A stretch of 64,000 nt of DNA from Cryomorpha sp963741985 (GTDB taxonomy: Bacteria > Bacteroidota > Bacteroidia > Flavobacteriales_D > Cryomorphaceae): contig CAVUKD010000002.1 in the NCBI GenBank assembly GCA_963741985.1, forward strand, positions 868,001 through 932,000, read 5' to 3'. The notes below the pieces were generated by a model. That model was not told the origin of the DNA, did no database searches, and saw only the letters and a program-made list of their open reading frames with translations. Each line of letters begins with the position of its first letter. Position 1 is the stretch's first letter. Of the stretch, positions 1 through 8,869 are shown piece by piece. The translations under genes were made by a program, and so were the position numbers.

Positions 1-2475
1 CAAGTGTATCAGTTGCAAAATTCAGGAGTGTCGGTTTCCGAAATTGAAGATCCTGACAAAGCGCGACTTATTTATCAATGTGATGTCCGTGATTTTGATA
101 ATAATGGTCAGCCCATAGGACAAATAATCAATTATGAGTTTGAACAGGATATTGGCTTACCGGTACCAACAGAAAAGGTAAATGGTGCAAATGAAGGTAT
201 CGGACATTCAGTTAGAATCGTTAAAGACGAATTTGCATCGGGAGATACACGCCTAATAAACTTCAAAAAATACTACTATATTGCTATTGCTTACGGCTAT
301 AACAATTATCAAAATTATGACCCGAGACCCAATGTTCTTACAGGTCAGGCGTTCCCATACTTGCGTGGTCGTTCAGGTGCATCAGGAGATATTCAACCGA
401 TTACGGTTATTCCTCATATACCTGCGCCCGAACAAAATGGTACTGTTTTCACCACCGAATATGGTGACGGTGTTCCGATTACGCGCGTTGAAGGTGCCGG
501 AAATGGAGGGAATGATTTAGAGTTGAACAAGGAATCAGTAGACAACATTATGGATGAACCTCCATACAAAGCTGATAATTTAACATATCTGCCGGGTAAA
601 GGGCCTATCGCTGTAAAAGTGGTTGATCCATTAAACGTGAAACCCGCTACTTTCGATCTCAAATTTTACAATAGTCTAGATCCTAATGGAGGCTATACAG
701 GCGACTTTAACAACGCCCGCTGGTATATGGTTGACTTAAATAATCCTACGGACACTATTTTCAGTGAAAACACGATCAGGATAGCCAATGAACAAATCGT
801 ACCAGAATACGGGATTTCAGTTTCTATTGGTCAATACGAGTACGACGTCGTAAACCGAAATAGCCCCCCGATATCACGTGCTTATTATCCAAGTCTTTTA
901 GGAAATGATATTCAATTTACTTCCGGTGCTGACGGTTGGTTAACCGGTGTATCAGATCAGGAAGGAAACAGCTTTTTCAACTGGATTCGATCGGGTATTA
1001 TTACAGAAGATAAAGATCCAAATGCCAGCTCACCATGTTATATTCTTCCCGATGGTTCTATCGACCCTTTCGTTTTCAACGACGAGAAAGGTGTTGATGA
1101 TGATCAGCTATTTGAGAAGGTTGTGAGTGGTACTTTTGCTCCGGCTCGACTGGTAGCAGGATACGATTGCGGTCCCACTCCACTTAGTGCTGATGCGGCA
1201 GCGTCAATCAAAAATGAATCCCGAGATTTGAGTAATCTTACTTCTGTCGATCTCTATATCACTCAAAATAAAGATCGTTGGAGTAGATGTCCTGTATATG
1301 AAATGCAGCCCGAACCCGCCTTTGCACAGCTTAATAAGAAGAAAATGGAGCTGCGCGGTGCACTTTCAGTGGATAAAAACGGAAGAAATCAATTGGATCC
1401 TCAATCGAACTATGATGAGTGTACCAATTTCGGACAACAGGTTCTAACTCAGGCTCAAATCGATGACATGAGTTCGACTGAATTGAGTGATTTTCTTGCT
1501 TTAGTAAAAGCAGAGTATCCTTCCATTACTTCGGCAGATCAGTTGGCTGGTCTCTCCTTTGGAATGGGCTGGTTCCCAGGCTACGCCATTTCACCTGAAA
1601 CCGGAGAACGCTTAAATGTTGGTTTTGGAGAGAACTCATACTTCGCTGGTGACAATGGACGTGATATGCTCTGGAATCCATCTTCTCGTGTGGCCACTCA
1701 ATTGGGTACCCAGTTGGTCTTTGGTGGCGAGCACTACATCTATACTTTCCGTGATAGACTGCGTGAAAACACCATAGACGGCAGTGATACACGTGAAGGA
1801 GCGCCGATGTACGATGCCGGACAAACGGTATATACGAGTATGAATTCAGGTTCGAATATTGCCATTAAACGTTCATACCGTTCCATTGCGTGGGTTGGTT
1901 TCCCTCTTACTGCTCAAGGATTTCAATTCCTTTCACCCGAAGATGGTCTTGTACCCGGCGATGTGAAGATTACGGCTCATGTAGCCCAACCCTATCAGCC
2001 GTATGCGACTACGCGCGATGAACTTGGTGCCGCATCTTTTCCATTTACATTGCCTACAGAAGACTTCAACTTAAGTACAAACTACTGGTACCCTACCTAT
2101 ACCTTTAATACCAGTGGCATCGAAACCAGTACACAGGTTATCCCGGAAGGGGTAGCTGCTCTGGATCTTATTGATGTCGTCCCTAACCCCTATTACGCAT
2201 ATTCAGCGTATGAGCAGAGCAGGGTTGACAATGATGTGAAATTTGTAAACCTCCCACCTCGGTGTAAGATTCAGATTTTCACAATCAATGGAACACTTGT
2301 ACGCGTCTTTGAAAAGGATAATGCAAATACGTACTTAGACTGGAACTTACAGAATGAATATTTCATCCCTGTGAGTGGCGGCATGTATCTCATACATATT
2401 GAAGCTCCGGGACTCGGTGAAAGAGTAATCAAATTCTTCTGTGCCACACGTCCAACGGACTTGCGAAACTTCTAA
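1..2475 (+). CDS. T9SS-associated large secreted protein, 5'-truncated by window edge
   Basis: The reading frame is open from base 1 (the codon before the GTG at 4 is in frame), so the start and any signal peptide lie upstream. The 824 visible codons encode an Asn/Asp/Gly/Tyr-rich extracellular-type protein. The last ~90 residues have the look of a type IX secretion C-terminal region: a VVPNPYYAYSAYE segment, then a strand-rich stretch with GTLVRVF and GGMYLIHIEAPG, ending RPTDLRNF. A PorV/PorQ-type barrel gene follows after 32 nt, as expected for a T9SS cargo with its shuttle. I recognise the architecture as a Bacteroidota T9SS-linked family, but no enzymatic domain is visible and the molecular role is unknown. 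Confidence 0.75.
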   Translation, partial: QVYQLQNSGVSVSEIEDPDKARLIYQCDVRDFDNNGQPIGQIINYEFEQDIGLPVPTEKVNGANEGIGHSVRIVKDEFASGDTRLINFKKYYYIAIAYGYNNYQNYDPRPNVLTGQAFPYLRGRSGASGDIQPITVIPHIPAPEQNGTVFTTEYGDGVPITRVEGAGNGGNDLELNKESVDNIMDEPPYKADNLTYLPGKGPIAVKVVDPLNVKPATFDLKFYNSLDPNGGYTGDFNNARWYMVDLNNPTDTIFSENTIRIANEQIVPEYGISVSIGQYEYDVVNRNSPPISRAYYPSLLGNDIQFTSGADGWLTGVSDQEGNSFFNWIRSGIITEDKDPNASSPCYILPDGSIDPFVFNDEKGVDDDQLFEKVVSGTFAPARLVAGYDCGPTPLSADAAASIKNESRDLSNLTSVDLYITQNKDRWSRCPVYEMQPEPAFAQLNKKKMELRGALSVDKNGRNQLDPQSNYDECTNFGQQVLTQAQIDDMSSTELSDFLALVKAEYPSITSADQLAGLSFGMGWFPGYAISPETGERLNVGFGENSYFAGDNGRDMLWNPSSRVATQLGTQLVFGGEHYIYTFRDRLRENTIDGSDTREGAPMYDAGQTVYTSMNSGSNIAIKRSYRSIAWVGFPLTAQGFQFLSPEDGLVPGDVKITAHVAQPYQPYATTRDELGAASFPFTLPTEDFNLSTNYWYPTYTFNTSGIETSTQVIPEGVAALDLIDVVPNPYYAYSAYEQSRVDNDVKFVNLPPRCKIQIFTINGTLVRVFEKDNANTYLDWNLQNEYFIPVSGGMYLIHIEAPGLGERVIKFFCATRPTDLRNF

Positions 2476-2507
2476 AAATACCAATTACAGCGATCAACAA
2501 TCGAAAT

Positions 2508-3575
2508 ATGAAATATTGTTCGAAATACATTCCAAAAGCATTTGTCTTAGCGACAGCTCTGCTAACTTTTTCAACCGCTTTTGCGGGTAATCCCGATCGT
2601 GCAGGATCTGCCGGCGGAATGCAATTACTTGTCAATCCATGGGTGAGAAGTAATGGTTTAGCTAGTTCTAATATGGCCGACGCATCTCCGGTTGAGTCTA
2701 TGTACTTGAACGTTGGAGGTCTGGCCTTTGTAAAGAAGACTGAAGTAGCTTTTACAAGTGTGAACTACCTGTCCGGGTCAGATGTGTCTATCAATACAGT
2801 TGGGTTGGCGCAGCGCGTAGGGGAAACCGGTGCATTGGGTCTAACTGTTTCTGCCTATAATTTTGGAGATATACGACGCACAACTACCGATACTCCTGAA
2901 GGTGATGGAACAACTTTTAATGTGAATATGGTGAACATTGGTTTGTCTTTCTCCAAAGCCTTCTCTAACAGTATTTATGGGGGTATCACCTTGAAAATTC
3001 TCAATGAAAGTGTTGCCGACCTGAATGCTACCGGAATTGCAATCGATGCCGGAATTAAATATGTAACCGGAGAAAGAGACCAAGTAAAATTTGGAATTAC
3101 CCTCAAAAACGTGGGACCTCCTATGTCATTCAGCGGGGATGGATTGAGTTTTCAAACACAGGTGCCTACCGATGAATATCCATTTACCGCCGAACTGAGA
3201 AGTGCAAATTATGAATTGCCCTCGCTTGTAGCTATTGGATTCAGTTATGACTTTTTACTTGCTGAAAATCATAATCTTACAGCTCACGGAACATTCATTG
3301 CAAACTCTTTTACCGAGGATAATTTTCTAATTGGGGCAGAGTACAATTTCAAAAAAATGTTTTATCTCCGTGCCGGTTACCATTACGAACCAAACATTAC
3401 CAGTGCTGCTGATCGTCGCTTTGTGTATACCGGTTTTGCTGCGGGAGCAGGTCTTGAATTTGCCTTCGGTGAAAAGCAAACACGGGTAAGTCTCGATTAT
3501 TCTTACCGGGCATCGCAGCCATTTAATGGCACGCACTGCATAGGCGCGAGAATAAGCCTTGGTTCAGGAGAATAA
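2508..3575 (+). CDS. PorV/PorQ family outer membrane beta-barrel protein
   Basis: 355 aa with a signal peptide (hydrophobic stretch ~11-26, cleavage after AFA). The start of the mature protein (GSAGGMQLLVNPWVRSNGLASS, with SNMADASPVESMYLNVGGLAF after it) is the typical PorV/PorQ opening. The rest is alternating aromatic/small-residue beta strands ending in a strand with GARISLGSGE. PorV-type proteins are outer membrane barrels that bind the C-terminal signals of T9SS cargo. The location 32 nt downstream of a secreted protein with a T9SS-like C-terminus supports this role. It may be a cargo-dedicated paralogue rather than the general PorV. Confidence 0.82.
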   Translation: MKYCSKYIPKAFVLATALLTFSTAFAGNPDRAGSAGGMQLLVNPWVRSNGLASSNMADASPVESMYLNVGGLAFVKKTEVAFTSVNYLSGSDVSINTVGLAQRVGETGALGLTVSAYNFGDIRRTTTDTPEGDGTTFNVNMVNIGLSFSKAFSNSIYGGITLKILNESVADLNATGIAIDAGIKYVTGERDQVKFGITLKNVGPPMSFSGDGLSFQTQVPTDEYPFTAELRSANYELPSLVAIGFSYDFLLAENHNLTAHGTFIANSFTEDNFLIGAEYNFKKMFYLRAGYHYEPNITSAADRRFVYTGFAAGAGLEFAFGEKQTRVSLDYSYRASQPFNGTHCIGARISLGSGE

Positions 3576-3612
3576 TCTACCGAAATAGTATTATATTTGT
3601 AATTAAATTATT

Positions 3613-3644
3613 GAGAAAGCCCGACTTCGGGTTTTCTCTTTTTT
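3613..3644 (+). terminator. Rho-independent terminator after PorV-family gene
   Basis: Hairpin GAGAAAGCCCGA / TCGGGTTTTCTC with a CT-type tight loop and one G-T wobble, followed by a run of T. It closes the two-gene T9SS unit before greA. Confidence 0.8.
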
Positions 3645-3674
3645 GCATATACGCAACCATTAATATTTGGACCC

Positions 3675-4148
3675 ATGTCACAAATTAATTATTACACCGA
3701 AGGGGGACTCAAAAAGCTAAAAGACGAACTCCAACATATGAAACGTGTGGAGCGCCCCTCTATATCTAAACAAATTGCCGAAGCACGCGATAAAGGCGAC
3801 CTTTCCGAAAATGCTGAATACGATGCGGCCAAAGAGGCGCAAGGCCTTCTGGAAGCGCGTATTGCTAAACTTGAAAATGTAATCGCTAATGCACGCGTGG
3901 TGGATGAATCCCAAATGGACACTTCCAAAGCATTTATTCTGAGTAAGGTTAAAATCAAAAATCTCAATAATAATATGACCCTCGATTACCAACTTGTAGC
4001 AGAGAATGAGGCCGATCTAAAAACGAAGAAGCTTTCAATTGAATCACCTATAGGGAAAGGCCTTTTAGGAAAAGCGCTCGGAGATATAGTTGAAATTCAA
4101 ATCCCTTCAGGTCTTGTGAAATTTGAAATCCTCGATATTTCCCGATAA
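3675..4148 (+). CDS. greA: Transcription elongation factor GreA
   Basis: 157 aa, the usual GreA length. The N-terminal coiled coil contains the family block EARDKGDLSENAEYDAAKE (~41-59), whose acidic tip residues (D, E) enter the RNA polymerase secondary channel and stimulate transcript cleavage in backtracked complexes. The C-terminal globular domain has SPIGKGLLGKALGD. The stop codon overlaps the start of the next gene by one base (TAATG), so the HIT protein is probably translated by coupling. Confidence 0.96.
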   Translation: MSQINYYTEGGLKKLKDELQHMKRVERPSISKQIAEARDKGDLSENAEYDAAKEAQGLLEARIAKLENVIANARVVDESQMDTSKAFILSKVKIKNLNNNMTLDYQLVAENEADLKTKKLSIESPIGKGLLGKALGDIVEIQIPSGLVKFEILDISR

Positions 4149-4537
4149 TGAGTACCCTATTTTCAAAAATTATTGCCGGAGATATTCCTTCACATAAAGT
4201 AGCAGAAAACGATGATTTTCTTGCTTTTCTGGATATCAATCCCTTGGTAGCCGGCCATACTTTGGTTATCCCAAAAAAAGAAATAGATTACATTTTTGAT
4301 ATGGAGGATGATCATTTGGCCCAGTTGATGATATTTGCCAAGAGGGTAGCCGCTCAAGTCCAAAAAGTCGTTCCTTGCAGGCGTATAGGGATATCGGTAA
4401 TTGGCCTTGAAGTTCCGCATACGCATATCCACCTTATTCCGATGAACTCGGTGAGTGATATGAATTTCGCAAAAGCCAAACTAAATCCCTCGCGTGAAGA
4501 ACTCTCTGCTTTAGCTAATAAAATCCGTGAGGCTTAA
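4148..4537 (+). CDS. HIT family nucleotide-binding protein
   Basis: 129 aa with the HIT signature HTHIHLIP at 91-98 (His-x-His-x-His-hydrophobic). The middle His is the nucleophile in this hydrolase/transferase superfamily acting on nucleoside phosphoramidates or dinucleotides. The N-terminus STLFSKIIAGDIPSHKV is typical of the HINT/HIT branch. It is coupled to greA by a TAATG overlap. The exact substrate cannot be read from sequence. Confidence 0.92.
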   Translation: MSTLFSKIIAGDIPSHKVAENDDFLAFLDINPLVAGHTLVIPKKEIDYIFDMEDDHLAQLMIFAKRVAAQVQKVVPCRRIGISVIGLEVPHTHIHLIPMNSVSDMNFAKAKLNPSREELSALANKIREA

Positions 4538-4542
4538 ATTCC

Positions 4543-5097
4543 CTATCCAATTTTTCTTTTCGGATTGCTCGAAATAAAAGCTTTCCACGAACCATAATTT
4601 TCACGATTAGAATCGCCGCCACCCTGAAAACTGTGGCACAAGGCAGCCGCCAATCCATCAGAAGCATCCAGATATTCAGGGATTGTTTTCAGTCCAAGCA
4701 GTGACTGAATCATCTTGGCAACCTGCTCTTTACTGGCATTTCCGTTTCCGGTAATCGATTGCTTAATCTTTCTCGGAGCGTATTCCATATAAGGAATGTC
4801 ACGACTCAACGCTGCAGCAATCGCCACACCCTGGGCGCGACCAAGTTTAAGCATGGATTGTACATTTTTACCATAGAAAGGAGCCTCAATTGCTAATTCA
4901 TCGGGGTGATATTGATCAATAAGTCCGATTACCCGCTCAAAAATCTTCTTAAGTTTGATGGCATGGTCGGCATATTTAGCCATCTTCAAAACACCGTGAC
5001 TTATCAACACTCGCTTATTTCCCTGACAGTGAATGATTCCGAAACCCATTATCGTTGTTCCGGGATCGATTCCTAATATGATGCGTTCTCCTGACAA
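4543..5097 (-). CDS. ruvC: Holliday junction resolvase RuvC
   Basis: RuvC endonuclease, which nicks Holliday junctions together with RuvAB. Motifs: first catalytic Asp in GIDPGTTIMGFG, Glu in ELAIEAPF, ASKEQVAKM, and the C-terminal acidic pair in DASDGLAAALCH. I place the start at a TTG (5097), giving MSGERIILGIDPGTT, which matches the usual short N-terminus. An in-frame ATG at 5142 would add 15 residues and overlap the divergent gene that starts at 5118. Convergent with the HIT gene, with only 5 nt between the stops. Confidence 0.92.
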   Translation of the reverse strand: MSGERIILGIDPGTTIMGFGIIHCQGNKRVLISHGVLKMAKYADHAIKLKKIFERVIGLIDQYHPDELAIEAPFYGKNVQSMLKLGRAQGVAIAAALSRDIPYMEYAPRKIKQSITGNGNASKEQVAKMIQSLLGLKTIPEYLDASDGLAAALCHSFQGGGDSNRENYGSWKAFISSNPKRKIG

Positions 5098-5117
5098 TAT
5101 TTTACCTTTAGCTCCAA

Positions 5118-6059
5118 ATGTATAAAACACTATCCACAGCATTGCAAAGTCAAAGGTTTAAATGGATAATGCCGCCTATTATTCTCACTTTGATCTGCAT
5201 CTTGGGCTGGAAAAATATTTCCAAACTGGATTTTTTTTCTTGGCAGCTAATAGCTGACAACGGCTGGGTGGTTATGCTCATTCTTTCTCTTACTTTTCTC
5301 AATCTATTTTGCGAAATGGAGAAATGGCGGGTGTTGATCGGAAGAAATGAGTTAAAGAAAACGCTTGCTTTTAAGGCAATTTTATACGGGATATGTTCTG
5401 GGATAATGACCCCAAACCGTCTTGGAGAATTTGCGGGGCGGATTTCGGTATTGCCTAAACCAATTCGGAAAAAAGCAACTATTATGACCGTAGCGGGTTC
5501 AGGAATTCAGGGAATTGTTACAGGGGTGTTGGGAATAGTAGGCTTGCTCACATTTCCGGTATTGCCAAAACTGAGTGCTTACACTGAAATTAATCTAAGT
5601 CAATTTCTGCCGATTGCATTGATTATTCTTGCAATTTCTTTCTTTTTTTGGTTTCGGCAGCCGCTAAAACAGCATATCCACGGTGTAATCAGACATCTTA
5701 AACAGCTTAGCAACCAAAAGTTATTCCGGGCAATGACCTGGGCACTTTTGCGCTATACCGTTTTTAGCGCTCAATTTGCTATAGCCCTTTATTCAGTAGG
5801 TTTTTCTGCCTCTTTGCCCATATGTTTCGCAGGTATTTTCCTCCTCTACTTTTGTCAGAGTTACATTCCATTTACCGCTTTCGGCGAATTGGGTGTACGC
5901 GAAGTACTCGCCGTACTAATTTTTGGATCATACCTTCCAAACCCTATGCTGGCAGTATTGGCTACCCTAATTGTGTGGATTGCAAATATCGGCTTACCTG
6001 TAATGGCAGGCGCACTCACTCTGCGATTCTCAAAGCATCGTATCTTTGGAAATACCTGA
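5118..6059 (+). CDS. Flippase-like integral membrane protein (lysylphosphatidylglycerol synthase TM family)
   Basis: 313 aa with about eight hydrophobic segments and the pattern of the LPG_synthase_TM/UPF0104 family: FCEMEKWRVLIG near residue 70, TPNRLGEFAGR near 98-108, and FTAFGELGVREVLAV near 252-266. Family members are lipid flippases or uncharacterised polyprenyl/lipid transporters. This one has no aminoacyl-transferase domain. It overlaps the downstream glycosyltransferase by 14 nt, which suggests that the two act on the same membrane lipid or lipid-linked sugar. Substrate unknown. Confidence 0.8.
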   Translation: MYKTLSTALQSQRFKWIMPPIILTLICILGWKNISKLDFFSWQLIADNGWVVMLILSLTFLNLFCEMEKWRVLIGRNELKKTLAFKAILYGICSGIMTPNRLGEFAGRISVLPKPIRKKATIMTVAGSGIQGIVTGVLGIVGLLTFPVLPKLSAYTEINLSQFLPIALIILAISFFFWFRQPLKQHIHGVIRHLKQLSNQKLFRAMTWALLRYTVFSAQFAIALYSVGFSASLPICFAGIFLLYFCQSYIPFTAFGELGVREVLAVLIFGSYLPNPMLAVLATLIVWIANIGLPVMAGALTLRFSKHRIFGNT

Positions 6060-7149
6060 TATTTATATTTTTATACCCCTGTTTTTAACACTAGTTTTTA
6101 TAACACTGGTCATTAATATTCTTTGGGGCTTTTTCCGTGCTCCTAGTTCCGAATTTGAGCAGCTCACTCAATTAACGGTTCTCGTTCCATTCAAAAATGA
6201 AAGCAAAATAATCTCAGCATTTCTTGAACATTTAAGAGCAATAATTCCCTCCGATAAGCCTGTGACTGTCGTTTTCGTAAATGACCATTCAGTCGATCTC
6301 ACCCCCGAAATGACGTATGAAATAGAAAGCTTTGAAAATTTTCGGATATTAAATCTTCCTGATGGCCTTCACGGCAAAAAGAATGCGGTGCGATACGGTG
6401 TAGAACGTGCTGAAACTACCTGGATTTTGCAGCTTGACATAGATACATTGCCAAAATCTGAAATTTTCTCACGAGTAGATCAATTAATTCCTGATGAAGC
6501 CAGAATGGTATTGGTTCCACTCCATCCGAAAAAATCCAGAGGAATAATTCCGGCTTTCTTCGCTCTGGATTTTCTCAGTCTGCACTTTACCGGCCTGGGG
6601 TTGGCAAGGCTTGGCATGCCCGTTCTTGCAAATGCTGCGGCAATGTTTTTAAATCGTGAAGCTTATCTCGAAGCCTGTGAAATTAGGACCGATTGGAACG
6701 AACCCAGTGGAGATGATATTTTTGTAATGATGGCCATCCAGAAGATTTTTGGCCCAAAGGCTATAAAAGTTGTTCCCGATTTGTATCCGCTTGCCACAGT
6801 TGTTTTTCCAAAAGGATTGAAAGCATTGTGGAATCAGAGGCAACGGTGGATTTCTAAAGTGGGACAGGTAAGCAACTCTTGGTTCCAAGTCATTTCATGG
6901 ATGGTTTTGCTGGTGCAAATTCTAATTCTCTTTGGTTATATTTTCTTTGCAACGACTGGATTGAAGCCAACAATTGCGGTTTCCATGGCCGTTATATTCG
7001 CATCTGAAATTGTCCTCCTCGCATTTGCCGTTATATTCGCTAGGCGGTGGGAACTTTTGGCTTATCTAATTCCTGCAGTTCTCATTTATCCTTTTTATCT
7101 TTTGGCGCTTATTATTTCAAGTGCTTTTAAGCGGCCTTCATGGAAATAA
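6046..7149 (+). CDS. Membrane-anchored family 2 glycosyltransferase
   Basis: 367 aa. An N-terminal transmembrane helix (~5-25) precedes a GT-A catalytic domain starting TVLVPFKNES, with VNDHSVD, the DxD motif in LDIDTLP, the acceptor-site acid in SGDDIF, and the QRQRW motif of processive-like GT2 enzymes. Three C-terminal membrane helices follow. It likely transfers a sugar from a nucleotide donor to a membrane-bound acceptor at the cytoplasmic face. It sits between the flippase-like gene (14-nt overlap) and the permease gene (10-nt overlap), so translation of all three is probably coupled. Confidence 0.85.
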   Translation: MEIPDIYIFIPLFLTLVFITLVINILWGFFRAPSSEFEQLTQLTVLVPFKNESKIISAFLEHLRAIIPSDKPVTVVFVNDHSVDLTPEMTYEIESFENFRILNLPDGLHGKKNAVRYGVERAETTWILQLDIDTLPKSEIFSRVDQLIPDEARMVLVPLHPKKSRGIIPAFFALDFLSLHFTGLGLARLGMPVLANAAAMFLNREAYLEACEIRTDWNEPSGDDIFVMMAIQKIFGPKAIKVVPDLYPLATVVFPKGLKALWNQRQRWISKVGQVSNSWFQVISWMVLLVQILILFGYIFFATTGLKPTIAVSMAVIFASEIVLLAFAVIFARRWELLAYLIPAVLIYPFYLLALIISSAFKRPSWK

Positions 7150-8354
7150 AATCAGAAGAAAATCAATCTCCAGCGCAGCTTGCTTGGCAGCGATTCAAAA
7201 AAAATCGCCTGGCCATGCTCGGTTTGGTTATTTTAAGCATCTCTTTGTTGATTGCCGTTTTGGGAGGACTTATACGACCCGATTCAACCCAAAATGCAAA
7301 TGATCAACAGCTTTCGATTGCAAAAAAAGGAATTAATTTTTCTGTTTTGGAACTACATGTGCGCAAAAATGCTGAAATCGAAAACCATTCTTTCCTTCAC
7401 GAATTATTCTTTGGCGGACAAGAAAACCCATATTTCATTCTTCCAGTCCATGATTACTCCTTTCACGGAGACTCTATCTCTGGGTTTTCTTACGGCGGTA
7501 ATATTGACATCAAGGGCGAACCGTTTTCTTATAACCTCCTCGATGTCCTTTACGCTATAGATATTTCAAGTTTATCTGATCATGAGGATTTTCTGAAAGC
7601 AACGCTGATAACTGGAGATTCTGTGGAAGGGAGACGAGGTGATTTGCAAAAAATAGTACTAAAATCAGCACTTGTAAAAGAACATTTTCTTTTGGGAACC
7701 GACAAATTCGGACGTGATATGTTGAGCAGACTTATGGCTGGAACAATCGTCTCGCTTTCAGTTGGGCTAATTTCAGTTTTTATTTCGCTTATACTTGGTA
7801 TTTCATTGGGAGCCATTGCCGGCTACTTTGGCGGTTGGATCGACGACCTTATTACTTGGATAATTAATGTAGTTTGGTCGATTCCCACTTTGCTTTTGGT
7901 TATTGCTATCACTTTCGCATTAGGCAAAGGTTTTGTGCAGGTATTTATCGCAGTTGGTCTAACCATGTGGGTTGAAGTAGCTCGTGTAGTGCGTGGCCAG
8001 GTGCTTTCGTTAAAAAACATGGAGTACATCGAAGCTGCAAGGGCTCTGGGCTACGGCAATTATCGAATTGTTACCAAACATATCATTCCGAATAGCCTTG
8101 GGCCGGTAATCGTGATCTCGGCAGCAAATTTTGCTTCAGCAATACTTCTTGAAGCGGGGCTGAGCTTTCTAGGCATTGGGGCTCAAATTCCAATGGCTTC
8201 TTGGGGTCAAATGATAAAAGATCATTACGCGTACATCACCACCGATATGGCTTATCTCGCCATTTTACCCGGGTTGTGTATTTCAATTTTGGTATTGGCC
8301 TTCATGCTCATTGGCAATGGATTGCGCGACAGCCTTGATGCGAGATCCATTTAG
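7140..8354 (+). CDS. ABC transporter permease, DppC/OppC type
   Basis: 404 aa. The N-terminus (AWQRFKKNRLAMLGLVIL) is the OppC_N-type first helix, followed by a ~130-residue extracytoplasmic insertion. The binding-protein-dependent permease domain begins with LLGTDKFGRDMLSRLMAGT and contains the ATPase-coupling EAA loop (EAARALGYGNYRIVTKHIIPNSLGP). It is one half of a peptide- or nickel-type importer/exporter permease pair; the partner permease, ATPases and binding protein are not in the window. The start overlaps the end of the glycosyltransferase gene. Confidence 0.9.
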   Translation: MEIKSEENQSPAQLAWQRFKKNRLAMLGLVILSISLLIAVLGGLIRPDSTQNANDQQLSIAKKGINFSVLELHVRKNAEIENHSFLHELFFGGQENPYFILPVHDYSFHGDSISGFSYGGNIDIKGEPFSYNLLDVLYAIDISSLSDHEDFLKATLITGDSVEGRRGDLQKIVLKSALVKEHFLLGTDKFGRDMLSRLMAGTIVSLSVGLISVFISLILGISLGAIAGYFGGWIDDLITWIINVVWSIPTLLLVIAITFALGKGFVQVFIAVGLTMWVEVARVVRGQVLSLKNMEYIEAARALGYGNYRIVTKHIIPNSLGPVIVISAANFASAILLEAGLSFLGIGAQIPMASWGQMIKDHYAYITTDMAYLAILPGLCISILVLAFMLIGNGLRDSLDARSI

Positions 8355-8389
8355 ACCGCTCTTCTTATCGGCAAAGACGTGCCAAAAAA

Positions 8390-8422
8390 ATGCCCGAATG
8401 TTATTCAAACATACCGGGCATA
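8390..8422 (-). terminator. Terminator for the DUF3127/flavin reductase unit
   Basis: Hairpin with stem TGCCCG / CGGGCA. On the minus strand it is followed by seven T residues, so it fits as terminator of the leftward genes. It may also stop rightward transcription of the permease gene. Confidence 0.7.
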
Positions 8423-8486
8423 TTACGCTAAAAAGATGGGTTCAAATCATTTATAGAACAACACCTGATTTCATATAAAACTCTCC

Positions 8487-8855
8487 TTAAAACGGCAGAT
8501 CATCACTGCCATCAACTACTTGTTCAGGTTCGTTTTCAGGAAGTGGTGGCAAATTGGCTGCTTGATTTTCCTGAGCAACTTTCTCCAATCTCCACGCATC
8601 CAATGAAACAAAAAACTTGGTTTCATTGGTTTTGGGATTTTCCCATCGGCGTCCCCTGAGATTGAAGTTCACCTTTACTTCGTCGTTAATCTGATAAGGC
8701 TCAATTAAGTCACATTTATCCTGGACCAATTGGAACATAATTTCTTGTGGGTACTGGCTACTCTCATCCGAAAGGACAAATTCGCGTTTTTTAAAAGTGT
8801 CTGTAATTTGCTCTGCGTCATTCTTGACAATGAGCTTTCCGGTCATTGAAAACAT
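8487..8855 (-). CDS. DUF3127 domain protein (OB-fold, single-strand-binding-like)
   Basis: 122 aa Bacteroidota-specific family. It shows a beta-rich N-terminal core (MTGKLIVKNDAEQITDTFKK, with KREFVLSD after it), YPQEIMFQLVQDKCDLI, and LRGRRWENPKT, which resembles an OB-fold of SSB/primosomal type. The C-terminal tail is acidic and ends DGSDDLPF, very like the DDxPF tip of SSB proteins that recruits repair proteins. Function is unproven; a nucleic-acid-binding role is inferred. It lies 14 nt downstream of the flavin reductase gene. Confidence 0.85.
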   Translation of the reverse strand: MFSMTGKLIVKNDAEQITDTFKKREFVLSDESSQYPQEIMFQLVQDKCDLIEPYQINDEVKVNFNLRGRRWENPKTNETKFFVSLDAWRLEKVAQENQAANLPPLPENEPEQVVDGSDDLPF

Positions 8856-8869
8856 AATATTTTGATTTA

